A stretch of 24,938 bases of DNA. It comes from CAZOOR01 sp964581505. GTDB taxonomy: Bacteria > Bacteroidota > Ignavibacteria > Kapaibacteriales > UBA2268. Of this stretch, positions 5,646 to 13,145 are shown piece by piece (position 1 is the stretch's first letter; each line of letters starts with the position of its first letter). The translations under genes and the position numbers were made by a program. The DNA lies in contig CAZOOR010000039.1 of NCBI GenBank assembly GCA_964581505.1, forward strand, positions 1-24,938, in the 5' to 3' direction. The notes beneath the pieces are model-generated. The model was not told where the DNA came from and did not search any database. It saw only the letters and a list, made by a program, of their open reading frames with translations.

Positions 5646-8516
5646 CTATAATTTAATAAATTTCTTTACAACAATTTCACCGTTTTGGAACATAATAAAT
5701 ACATTATATATACCGCTTACTAATGCTTTTGTATTTAGTTTGACAAAATTATTGCCAGTTTGATACTCCAGGTTCAACTGATTGCCAAGCATATCCGAAA
5801 CAGTCAGCGACTTAATGTTTTTACCTTTCAAAGCGGCAAAATCAACATTAATAAAATCAACGGCGGGATTGGGATAGAGTGCAAGCATGCCGAAAACATC
5901 GTTTTCATATACTCCGCCGACAATTGTGAATTTCAAATCATCAATATACCAACCGTCATCATTCTTTAATACATTTGTTTTTAATCGGAAACGGATATAC
6001 ACCCCTTGTGAAGCATCTGATATTTCAATATTCTCTTTCTTCCAATCCTGAATATCTTTCTTTCCGTCCGCCCATGGTGCATACATAGTTTTATTGAAAT
6101 ACTTAGCCAAATGCCAAGTCTTCATTGTATCCCTTGAATACTCAACAATAGCAGAATCGCCATTTGCAACAAATGCGGCATGCCAAAATGAAAGTGTAAA
6201 ACTATTATTACCACCTTCATAGGGGAAAATTGTAACATATTGATTTGAAGATGATGAATAATTGCCTGTGGGCGAATCAGTAAGAGAGTTCCCTGTTCTT
6301 GCAAATTCACTTGACAAGCCCCAACCGCTTTCATTCAAATATTTCCTGAGCTTTGCTTCATTAAAATCATCTGTATATTCATTTAATTTAGCACCTGCAT
6401 ATACAATTACAGGTTCGCTTTTCGGACTCATATTATCATATATATCTTTAAGCATTGCAGTATAAGCATAGAAACCGTTTTCATCAACAATATCCGAAAA
6501 ATAAAATGTCTTACCCGTGTCTGCTGTATGGATACTTCTGCTTTTCCTAAACTTACCGTCTCTGTATAAAGAAATATACTCGGGATTGACCAAAGGCGTA
6601 ACCCCGTCAAGTCGCCGCGATGGTACTTTGATACCGATTGTAATATTTTTCTGCGAACGTATTGCCGAAGTAATTGTAGGAATTCCGGGTTCCTTCGAGC
6701 CACCGGCCCAAGCGGAATCCCTGACAGTTATACTTGTATCGGCTCCGACTATTGAGCAAATCGAATAGTGATATAATTTAAATTTTTCCAAACCCTTGTC
6801 TGTATAGATTTTAGTATTTCCGGCAAGTTCGGATATTTTCACTCCCTCACGTTTTAGCAGATATTTGACATCTGTTTCCTGCAAAGGCTGTCCAAATGCA
6901 CGCGCCCTTACTTTATCCCATTTTAATTTAATCTCATCGGGTTGCTCGGGTATTGTCATCGCATTAAAATTTCCTACTGCCGCCGGTTGATTTACTTTTA
7001 CCAATGCAGTATAAACATCAGAATCATAGATGTTCTTTACAGCATTACGCATATCCACCCAAGAGGGATACACAATCCCATTGTGAAAAGTACAACCGTT
7101 ATAATCGCCGGCAAAAATATTTCCGCTGAACGGGTTCTTACGCAAATCGCTTGAAATATCAGCGGCTCTGCGGTCTGTCCAAGTTGTACCGCCATCAGAA
7201 GAATAACTTACATACGCCGCTACATCAATATTATTCGGGTCATCACGGCTGTCAAGATACATAATTGCTATATCGCCATTCGTTTTGTCCAATGCTATCC
7301 ATTGCCAAAGCTGGTCGTTTTTTGTCTCCGAATGAACAATCACAGGCGTACTCCAAGTTTCGCCCTTATCGGTGGAACGAGAAAAATATATATTCGGAAT
7401 ACTGTCTGCCGCCCAAGTCAAATAGAGCCAACCGCTACGCTTGCTATTTGTGTTATCAACGACAAGAGAAGGATATGCCTCAGCACGTACTTTGCCTTTA
7501 ACCGTATGCCGCCAAATACCTGTTCCTATTTCTTTGGTTTTGCCAAAAATATTATAGTGTATCGGTAAACGAGGTGCCGTCCAAGTGGCTCCTCCGTCAG
7601 TAGAACGCGAAAAGCCGACAGAATGCTCTATTCCGTTATTCCAAACCAAATACACCTCTCCCTTTGGTCCTGTAACGGCAAGCGGAAAACTCTGTCCGTA
7701 AGTTGTATCCTCAGATGTACCGGGCAGACGCGGGCTAACGGCAACAGGTATTGACCATGTATTACCTTTATCCGTTGATTTTGATATAATTATTTGCGTT
7801 GCGGAATCTTTCGCCCATACACGTTTCCAGGGAATATACAAATGTCCCTTATATGGCGAAGTTTCGGAATTATCGCACCAAATATAATACTTATCCTCGA
7901 ATGTCGAATCAATAGTTTGTTTGCCCGTATGCTCAATAACCGGAATATGCGATGTCCAAGTTTCACCTTCATCAGTGGAACGCAGGATATATACACCGTT
8001 TTCGACAGCCTGTCCTTGCAAACCACTGCTACGCTTTCCGAAAGAACCTATAACAAGATATGCCGTTCCGGCTAAATCAAAAGCAACAGACGGGTCATTC
8101 GATGCCGACCAACCCGTATGCGGTCTCCCGAGATTCTTGTTTGTCCAAGTACCGGCACCGTCATGCGACACATAAACCCAAGTAGCGGATTTGTCCCGAT
8201 AATCAACAGCAGAGCCAATAAGGTTTTTCGGGTTTTTAGTATTAATAGCAATAGAAGATTCATTCTGCATCTTATATGTACCACTTTCATTAACCGTTAG
8301 TGGAACATTAAGAAAATTTGAAAAACCGCTACCTGCCGGCATTAGCGGCAATAACATTTTGTCAGTATTCAACCCCTTAACAGGTAATGGATGAGCGGAG
8401 TTCACCTGCCTTAGAAAAAATTCATTTGCACGCACTTGCTCAGAGTGCCGTGGCGTTTGTGCTATTAATATATTTATTGAAATAACAAGCAAAAGTAGAT
8501 TAATTACTATCTTCAT
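5646..8516 (-). CDS. Secreted sialidase-like Asp-box protein with FnIII-like, jelly-roll and T9SS domains
   Basis: This 956-residue exported protein starts with the Sec signal peptide MKIVINLLLLVISINILIAQ. Residues about 60-530 form a sialidase-type propeller with six clear Asp-boxes (SHDGAGTW, STDEGETW, STDKGNTW, STDGGATW, STDKGETW, SSDGGTTW). Residues about 535-705 look like two fibronectin-III-type domains. Residues about 713-870 resemble the jelly-roll domain seen in immune-inhibitor-A-like and MAM-type proteins, ending DGWYIDDLKF. The T9SS sorting domain begins near 877 (LALYPNPAVDFINVDF) and ends VVKKFIKL. The arginine triad and Tyr/Glu of true sialidases cannot be confirmed by eye, so the activity may be lost or different. 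The gene appears monocistronic. A perfect palindrome ATTATAG-TG-CTATAAT at 5637-5652 overlaps the stop, without a T-tract. Transport is well supported; the substrate is unknown. Confidence 0.85.
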   Translation of the reverse strand: MKIVINLLLLVISINILIAQTPRHSEQVRANEFFLRQVNSAHPLPVKGLNTDKMLLPLMPAGSGFSNFLNVPLTVNESGTYKMQNESSIAINTKNPKNLIGSAVDYRDKSATWVYVSHDGAGTWTNKNLGRPHTGWSASNDPSVAFDLAGTAYLVIGSFGKRSSGLQGQAVENGVYILRSTDEGETWTSHIPVIEHTGKQTIDSTFEDKYYIWCDNSETSPYKGHLYIPWKRVWAKDSATQIIISKSTDKGNTWSIPVAVSPRLPGTSEDTTYGQSFPLAVTGPKGEVYLVWNNGIEHSVGFSRSTDGGATWTAPRLPIHYNIFGKTKEIGTGIWRHTVKGKVRAEAYPSLVVDNTNSKRSGWLYLTWAADSIPNIYFSRSTDKGETWSTPVIVHSETKNDQLWQWIALDKTNGDIAIMYLDSRDDPNNIDVAAYVSYSSDGGTTWTDRRAADISSDLRKNPFSGNIFAGDYNGCTFHNGIVYPSWVDMRNAVKNIYDSDVYTALVKVNQPAAVGNFNAMTIPEQPDEIKLKWDKVRARAFGQPLQETDVKYLLKREGVKISELAGNTKIYTDKGLEKFKLYHYSICSIVGADTSITVRDSAWAGGSKEPGIPTITSAIRSQKNITIGIKVPSRRLDGVTPLVNPEYISLYRDGKFRKSRSIHTADTGKTFYFSDIVDENGFYAYTAMLKDIYDNMSPKSEPVIVYAGAKLNEYTDDFNEAKLRKYLNESGWGLSSEFARTGNSLTDSPTGNYSSSSNQYVTIFPYEGGNNSFTLSFWHAAFVANGDSAIVEYSRDTMKTWHLAKYFNKTMYAPWADGKKDIQDWKKENIEISDASQGVYIRFRLKTNVLKNDDGWYIDDLKFTIVGGVYENDVFGMLALYPNPAVDFINVDFAALKGKNIKSLTVSDMLGNQLNLEYQTGNNFVKLNTKALVSGIYNVFIMFQNGEIVVKKFIKL

Positions 8517-8669
8517 TTTTTATCCCGACTATTGAACTTACCTAAAAAATTAATATACTGAATATCAAGCAATTATGGAATAAAAAAATATAAACTTCAA
8601 TTATTCCTATATATTCTACGGGTACAGACATAGTATTAGGGAACAGGATTCAGTGGAACAGCCGACACC

Positions 8670-8700
8670 CACCCCAGCCCACTCCCAAAGGGCGAGGTGG
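8670..8700 (+). repeat. 31-base inverted-repeat module, copy 2
   Basis: CACCCCAGCCCACTCCC followed by AAAGGGCGAGGTGG closely matches 5469-5499. In both blocks a GGATTCAG and an AACAGCCGA lie within about 70 bases upstream, which suggests a larger composite unit. Confidence 0.7.
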
Positions 8701-8718
8701 TAAAGGCAAAAGGCACTG

Positions 8719-8747
8719 GATATTTCGCTACTCTCAATATGACGAAC
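8719..8747 (+). repeat. Dispersed repeat module, copy 2
   Basis: Begins GATATTTCGC and ends CTCAATATGACGAAC. It corresponds to 57-87 and, as there, is followed after a short spacer by a 24-base palindrome. Confidence 0.6.
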
Positions 8748-8761
8748 TTTTTGGTTTTTCC

Positions 8762-8784
8762 ACCGCACCCTGAAAGGTGCGGAT
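8762..8784 (+). repeat. 24-base palindrome, copy 6 (perfect stem)
   Basis: CCGCACC pairs with GGTGCGG around the loop CTGAAA. The bubble of the other copies is closed, giving a perfect seven-base-pair hairpin, which hints at selection for, or generation of, the hairpin form. Confidence 0.75.
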
Positions 8785-8814
8785 AAAAATAGACGAACAC
8801 CCGTTGAGGAGCGA

Positions 8815-8850
8815 TAGCCCCCTCTCGGGAGGGGGTTTGGGGGTGGGTTA
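8815..8850. repeat. GC-rich hairpin next to palindrome copies
   Basis: AGCCCCCTCTCGGGAGGGGG forms a stem and is followed by TTTGGGGGTGGGTT. Only one copy is in the window, but its base composition and setting match the other repeat modules. Confidence 0.5.
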
Positions 8851-8866
8851 AAACAGCCGAAAATAA

Positions 8867-8890
8867 AACCGGAGCCTTCAGGGTGCGGTG
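8867..8890 (-). repeat. 24-base palindrome, copy 7
   Basis: Reverse complement of copy 1 except for the last base. It has the same leader (AACAGCCGAAAATAAA) as copy 4. Confidence 0.78.
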
Positions 8891-8901
8891 AGAAAATAGA
8901 A

Positions 8902-8937
8902 AGAGAGACTGCCACAAAGGACAGTCTCTCTTTTTTT
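8902..8937. terminator. Hairpin terminator downstream of the acyl-CoA dehydrogenase gene
   Basis: A ten-base-pair stem AGAGAGACTG (8902-8911) / CAGTCTCTCT (8922-8931) sits 20 bases past the stop of the minus-strand gene. The strong T-run (8931-8937) is on the plus strand. On the minus strand the hairpin is followed by a weaker TTCTATTTTCT. It may work in both directions. The loop ACAAAGGA resembles those of the mscL and gcvT hairpins. Confidence 0.7.
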
Positions 8938-8957
8938 CAGAAAATACAAGGACAAAA

Positions 8958-10100
8958 TTACATTTTGCCGTTACGTTTAATCAAATCTTTGGCAATGATG
9001 ATTTTCTGAATTTCGTTAGTACCTTCAAAAATACGATTAATCCTTGCATCGCGATAGAAGCGCTCGAGTGGCAATTCGCGTGAGAAACCCATACCGCCGT
9101 GAACCTGTATGGCAAGGTCTGTGATTTCGCTTAAAGCCTCGGAACAGGCATATTTAACTATTGCGGCATCACGTGGTTTCATAGTCTTTGCATCATAAGC
9201 GGCGGCTGTTCTGTAAACGACAGATTCGCACTGATAGATTTTGATTGCCATTTCGGCTAACATAAATTGAACTGCTTGGAAATTACCTATTGGCTCTCCG
9301 AACTGTTTTCTTTGTTTTGCATATTGGGTAGAAATTTCTAAAACTTCCTTCATCGTGCCGAGTGTAGCGGCACCGAGACCAAGTCGCCCGGCATCAAGTG
9401 TTTTCATAGCAATAAGAAAACCGCGACCTTCACGACCAAGTAAATTATCTTTTGGTATCCTTACGTTATCGAAAGTAACGGAAGCGGTCTTGCTACCGCG
9501 AATACCGAGTTTTTTCTCAGGAGCGCCCACCGATACACCAGGAGTATCAGCCGGAACAACGAAAAGGGAAATACCCATTTTTGTTCTGGCATAGACAGAA
9601 AATATATCGGCAAAAGGAGCATTTGTAATCCACATTTTTTCGCCGTTAATTATCCATTCGTCTCCGTCAAGTACCGCACGTGTAGATAAATTGAAAGCAT
9701 CGGAACCGGCTTGCGGCTCTGTTAGGGCATACGCCGCAATTTTCTTTCCACCTGTTAGGTCGGGCAAAAATCTTTGCTTCTGCTCTTCACTGCCACCAAT
9801 GTAAATCGAATTTGTACCAATTGACTGATGGGCGCCGATGAAGGTAGCGGTAGATTGACAGGCGCGAGTAATTTCCTCCTGAATAATACAATAACCGACT
9901 TCGCCAAATCCGCTTCCGCCATACTCAATAGGGAATGCGGCACCGAGCAGGCCTAATTCTTTTATCTTATTAATTATTTCTTCGGGAATAGCCTCATCTT
10001 CGTCAATCTTTGCCGCAACCGGCTTCAACTCATTATTAACGAAGTCGCGAACCATATCGCGTAGCATAATTTGCTCTTCGGTGAATGTGAATTCTATCAT
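8958..10100 (-). CDS. Acyl-CoA dehydrogenase (short-chain/butyryl-CoA type)
   Basis: This is an FAD-dependent dehydrogenase that introduces the alpha-beta double bond into acyl-CoA, passing electrons to electron-transfer flavoprotein. At 380 residues it has standard length and all three domains: the N-terminal helical part (ITRACQSTATFIGAHQSIG), the middle beta domain with AYALTEPQAGSDA and WITNAPFADIF, and the C-terminal helical part with KQRKQFGEPIGNFQAVQFMLA. QVHGGMGFSRELPLERFYRD and RINRIFEGTNEIQ contain the conserved FAD/dimer contacts and the likely catalytic Glu of the short-chain group (E in FEGTNE). The start is supported by AAGGA about eight bases upstream. It lies 48 bases after the FabL-like reductase on the same strand, so the two are probably cotranscribed. 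That pairing suggests acyl-chain metabolism, but the chain length and substrate cannot be told from sequence alone. Confidence 0.93.
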   Translation of the reverse strand: MIEFTFTEEQIMLRDMVRDFVNNELKPVAAKIDEDEAIPEEIINKIKELGLLGAAFPIEYGGSGFGEVGYCIIQEEITRACQSTATFIGAHQSIGTNSIYIGGSEEQKQRFLPDLTGGKKIAAYALTEPQAGSDAFNLSTRAVLDGDEWIINGEKMWITNAPFADIFSVYARTKMGISLFVVPADTPGVSVGAPEKKLGIRGSKTASVTFDNVRIPKDNLLGREGRGFLIAMKTLDAGRLGLGAATLGTMKEVLEISTQYAKQRKQFGEPIGNFQAVQFMLAEMAIKIYQCESVVYRTAAAYDAKTMKPRDAAIVKYACSEALSEITDLAIQVHGGMGFSRELPLERFYRDARINRIFEGTNEIQKIIIAKDLIKRNGKM

Positions 10101-10148
10101 AAAAATTTCCTTTTAATTAAAAATATATTTAAAAATTTGTTTCATAAT

Positions 10149-10970
10149 TTATTGTTTTGGTGTCTGTTCGATAAAGTTGATAATACCTTCGCCACCATCA
10201 ACAGCAATAGTTTGTCCGTTAATCCAGTAGAAATTTTCATCAACAAGCAAGGCTATTGCTTTCGATACATCTTCGGGTAGCGTATTGCGATTGAACGGAT
10301 TGTGCTGTTTGGCGTGGGCTAACATTAGGTCGAAGCCGGGGATTTTCTGTGCTGCCGGCGTATCGGTCAAACCTGCCATAATAGCATTTGCAGTAACATG
10401 ATATGGTGCAAGTTCAACTGCAATTTGACGAATATATGCTTCGAGAGCGGCTTTTGCCGCAGAGACAGCGCCATAATGTTCCATTGCACGTTCCGAGCCG
10501 ATTGATGTCATTGCAAAAATTCTGGAATTTTTTGCAAGAAGTTTTTCCTTAAATAAATCCTGTGTCCAATATAGTAAGCTATTAGCCATTACGTCCATAG
10601 TCATCTCAATATGCTTTCGTGTTGTCATATCGTTAGGGTCTTCGCTGAAAAAAGCGCGAATTGCACCGAAAGCCAATGAATGCAATAGAACACGTAACTT
10701 CGGTTCTTTTTCGTTTTTGAAATCATTCTGAATATATTCAATAATTTCTGCACGTTTGGAGTCATCAGCGGCATTGACATTGAAGAACTTGACCTTTGCA
10801 CCTTCGTTTCTGAGCTGTTCTGCAAATTCTGCGGCTTTCTTTTTGTTCGTTCCCATATCCAGATGAACGCCGTAAATATTATAGCCCTTTTTTGCCAACT
10901 CGAAGGCTGTCGCTTTGCCAAACCCACTCGAAACCCCGAGTATTAGTGCATAATAATTTTTAGTTTCCAT
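10149..10970 (-). CDS. Enoyl-ACP reductase-like SDR (FabL/FabI type)
   Basis: This short-chain dehydrogenase/reductase most resembles FabL-type enoyl-acyl-carrier-protein reductases, which catalyse the last step of each fatty-acid elongation cycle in the cytoplasm. Residues about 11-18 give the nucleotide-binding GVSSGFGKA. VLLHSLAFGAIRAFF is like the FabI HSxAF segment. The active site is HYGAVSAAKAALEA, where Tyr and Lys are separated by six residues (Y-x6-K), the spacing of enoyl reductases rather than classical SDRs (Y-x3-K). WINGQTIAVDGG closes the fold. I chose the ATG at 10970 (METKNYYALILG) over an upstream ATG at 11033, because the extra 21 residues are not part of the fold and would overlap the predicted transcription start. 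It is followed 48 bases later by an acyl-CoA dehydrogenase. A generic SDR with another substrate is the main alternative. Confidence 0.82.
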   Translation of the reverse strand: METKNYYALILGVSSGFGKATAFELAKKGYNIYGVHLDMGTNKKKAAEFAEQLRNEGAKVKFFNVNAADDSKRAEIIEYIQNDFKNEKEPKLRVLLHSLAFGAIRAFFSEDPNDMTTRKHIEMTMDVMANSLLYWTQDLFKEKLLAKNSRIFAMTSIGSERAMEHYGAVSAAKAALEAYIRQIAVELAPYHVTANAIMAGLTDTPAAQKIPGFDLMLAHAKQHNPFNRNTLPEDVSKAIALLVDENFYWINGQTIAVDGGEGIINFIEQTPKQ

Positions 10971-11039
10971 TTGTTTCCACTTACAAGTAAAATTTATTTG
11001 ATGTTTTTTTGTATATATTATTGTATATCTCAAAGACTA

Positions 11040-11070
11040 CAAAAATAGCATAAGTTTATCTTTTTTACAA
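11040..11070 (-). promoter_or_regulatory. Candidate Bacteroidota-type promoter for the reductase/dehydrogenase pair
   Basis: On the minus strand TTG (11068-11070) is followed after 20 bases by TATTTTTG (11040-11047), matching TAnnTTTG. Transcription would start near 11033, about 63 bases before the ATG at 10970. Confidence 0.45.
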
Positions 11071-11173
11071 TGTTTTATTAACATTCCTTAATTTGCTTAT
11101 AAATGCTAATAAATATGTATCAATTTCGTTGAATTTTGCATACAGGATTATTAATGAATAAAAAGAACTATTT

Positions 11174-11986
11174 ATGGAAAATAAATTACAAAAAGCACCC
11201 GAGCCGGAAAATCCGGATTCTCTTAGCTCTCAGTTCCTGAATTTTGTAGAAATTGTAAAAATACTAAGACAAAAATGTCCTTGGGACAAAAAGCAAACAA
11301 ATGAAAGTATTGCCCAACTATTGATTGAGGAGACTTATGAAATGATTGAGGCAATTGAAGAAGGCAATGATGAGGAATTTGCAAAAGAACTTGGCGATGT
11401 ATTCCTGCATGTGGTTATGCACTCGGTTATGGCAGAGCAACGTGGCGCTTTCAATTTGGTTGATGTGCTGAAAAAAATTCAAAAGAAATTAATTACTCGT
11501 CATCCACATGTGTTCAGTGATGTAGTTGTTTCCGATGAGGAAGAGGTAATGAACAATTGGGAAGCAATTAAAATGAAGGAGCAAAATCAAAAATCAGTAC
11601 TGGACGGTGTGCCAAAATCTATGCCTGCACTTCTACGTGCGGAACGCATTCAGTTCAAAGCCTCCAGAGTTGGCTTCGATTGGGACGATAAGGAAGATGT
11701 TTGGGATAAGGTGGAAGAAGAAATCGGTGAATTGCGATATGAATTGAGAAACGGAAATAATGAAAAGGCAAAGGAAGAATTCGGCGATGTGATTTTTGCA
11801 CTTGTCAATGCCGCTCGCTTTGAGAAAATTATTGCCGAAGAATCGTTACAACATACCAATAATAAATTCACTCGCCGTTTTGCCTATATTGAGGAAAAAA
11901 CAAATGAAATGGGAAAAAAATTGAGCGAAATGACACTCGGCGAAATGGACCAACTTTGGGAAGAGGCAAAAAAATTTGATAATTAA
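11174..11986 (+). CDS. mazG: Nucleoside triphosphate pyrophosphohydrolase MazG
   Basis: MazG hydrolyses (d)NTPs to the monophosphate and pyrophosphate, clearing non-canonical nucleotides and influencing the stringent response. Two tandem MazG domains are visible. The first (about residues 25-120) has CPWDKKQTNESIAQLLIEE, EETYEMIEAIEEG and KELGDVFLHVVMHS, with the metal-binding EExxE and ExxD acidic sets. The second (about 165-250) has KVEEEIGELRYEL and EEFGDVIFALVNAARF. Between them lies RAERIQFKASRVGFDWDD. The length (270) fits the two-domain bacterial form. The gene is divergent from the FabL-like gene and has no partner. The upstream DNA is AT-rich, with no obvious ribosome site beyond AAAAAGAAC. 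A likely terminator follows at 12004-12030. Confidence 0.95.
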   Translation: MENKLQKAPEPENPDSLSSQFLNFVEIVKILRQKCPWDKKQTNESIAQLLIEETYEMIEAIEEGNDEEFAKELGDVFLHVVMHSVMAEQRGAFNLVDVLKKIQKKLITRHPHVFSDVVVSDEEEVMNNWEAIKMKEQNQKSVLDGVPKSMPALLRAERIQFKASRVGFDWDDKEDVWDKVEEEIGELRYELRNGNNEKAKEEFGDVIFALVNAARFEKIIAEESLQHTNNKFTRRFAYIEEKTNEMGKKLSEMTLGEMDQLWEEAKKFDN

Positions 11987-12003
11987 ATGTGATTATTTGT
12001 TTT

Positions 12004-12030
12004 TCAATTTCAAATTGATTGTTTTTTTTT
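12004..12030 (+). terminator. Probable terminator of mazG
   Basis: TCAATTT and AAATTGA (12004-12018) are complementary around one central base, so the real loop must be a few bases larger. They are followed by TTG and nine T (12022-12030). The stem is AT-only and therefore weak, but the T-run is long. Confidence 0.45.
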
Positions 12031-12082
12031 GTAGTTTTCATTGACCATCGGGGAACATATTGAAAACCAAATATTTTAGAAA

Positions 12083-13141
12083 ATGAAAAATATAACAAAA
12101 ATATACTTTTTGCTTTTAGCATTGATTTTCGGAGTTGTTTTGCAGTCCTGCTCGGACGATGTAAATGAAGCAAATGAACCGCCGCATATTTCTGCAATTG
12201 AACCGGCAAAGGCAAGCCCCGGTGATATTATTACAATATACGGTTCAAATCTTGCCTACAATCCTGCTGAAGGTATTGTTCGTATTAATGGTTTGAGCAT
12301 TCCTTATACCGAAACAATTAAGTGGAACAATGCGTTTATCAGACTTCATCTGCCGCTTACTGCAAAATCGGGAAATGTATTTATTGTTATCGGTAAAGAT
12401 ACAAGTAACTCCCTATCCTATGAAATTGAGGATAAGCCGGCTATCGAATTGCTTGCTATTGCCGCAGGTGAATTTATGATGGGTTCGGGACAAGGCTTCG
12501 GATATGAACAACCTCTACACAAGGTAAGTATCTCGACAGATTTCCAGATGAGTAAGTATGAAATAACGCAAAAGATTTGGCAACTTGTGATGAATGACAA
12601 TCCGAGCAGTGTGAAGTCTGCCAATCTGCCGGTGATGAATATTACTTGGAATGATGCCGTTGAGTTTTGCAATAGATTATCAAAGCTATATGGCTTAGAT
12701 ACTGCATACATTGTAAAGAATAATAAAATTGAACTATCGGCAGCTTCCACCGGATTTCGATTACCGACCGAAGCGGAATGGGAATATGCCTGCCGTGCCG
12801 GCACAAAGAGCGATTTCCCCGGTAGCGGAAAAATTGACGAGATGGGTTGGTACAACGCCAATAGTGCATACAATCCACATCCGGTCGGCACTAAAAAGGC
12901 TAATAATTGGGGATTATTTGATATGAATGGAAATGTTTGGGAATGGTGCTGGGATTGGTACGGGAGCGACTATTATTCTGTTTCGCCTACGACAGACCCG
13001 CAAGGACCTGCAACAGGCAAGCGGCACGTCCTGCGTGGTGGTTCGTGTAGTGACGGGGCGACTTTTGCTCGTTCGTCAAATCGTACTTTCCCTGCAAAAG
13101 ATTTTACTCATTGTGGACTAAGAATAGTAAAGAATAAATAA
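12083..13141 (+). CDS. Lipoprotein with IPT/TIG and SUMF1 (FGE-sulfatase-type) domains
   Basis: The leader MKNITKIYFLLLALIFGVV ends in LQSC, a good lipobox, so the protein should be lipidated on Cys24. Residues about 35-118 form an IPT/TIG immunoglobulin-like domain (ISAIEPAKASPGDIITIYG). Residues about 125-350 form a SUMF1 domain: AAGEFMMGS, KYEITQKIW, MNITWNDAVEFCNRL, GFRLPTEAEWEYACRAG, FDMNGNVWEWCWDWYG, LRGGSCSDGATFARSS. True formylglycine-generating enzymes use a Cys pair (copper site) in the segment after RGGS. Here only one Cys follows and the second position is not Cys, so sulfatase maturation is unlikely. Related catalytically silent domains are common in Bacteroidota, for example in GldK/GldJ-type lipoproteins. 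The gene is four bases upstream of the PQQ-propeller lipoprotein, so the two probably act together at the cell envelope. Their role is unknown. Confidence 0.85.
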   Translation: MKNITKIYFLLLALIFGVVLQSCSDDVNEANEPPHISAIEPAKASPGDIITIYGSNLAYNPAEGIVRINGLSIPYTETIKWNNAFIRLHLPLTAKSGNVFIVIGKDTSNSLSYEIEDKPAIELLAIAAGEFMMGSGQGFGYEQPLHKVSISTDFQMSKYEITQKIWQLVMNDNPSSVKSANLPVMNITWNDAVEFCNRLSKLYGLDTAYIVKNNKIELSAASTGFRLPTEAEWEYACRAGTKSDFPGSGKIDEMGWYNANSAYNPHPVGTKKANNWGLFDMNGNVWEWCWDWYGSDYYSVSPTTDPQGPATGKRHVLRGGSCSDGATFARSSNRTFPAKDFTHCGLRIVKNK

Positions 13142-13145
13142 GACT

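Larger units (their letters stand above)
8517..8957. other. Repeat-rich intergenic block upstream of the sialidase-like gene
   Basis: The block contains an inverted-repeat module (8670-8700), the GATATTTCGC module (8719-8747), two 24-base palindromes (8762-8784, 8867-8890), a GC-rich hairpin (about 8815-8850; CCCCCTC / GAGGGGG plus a G-run) and the terminator-like hairpin 8902-8931. Two overlapping minus-strand open frames of 93-99 codons here consist of repeat DNA and are not called as genes. I found no good -7/-33 promoter for the gene starting at 8516. Confidence 0.7.

Noticed and set aside
8616..8917. Two overlapping minus-strand open frames of 99 and 93 codons
   Set aside because: They consist almost entirely of the dispersed repeat modules, have no ribosome site or domain, and similar peptides arise from the other repeat block.
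12083..13141. Active formylglycine-generating enzyme
   Set aside because: The segment after RGGS has only one Cys and lacks the second Cys of the copper site, and no sulfatase gene is nearby.
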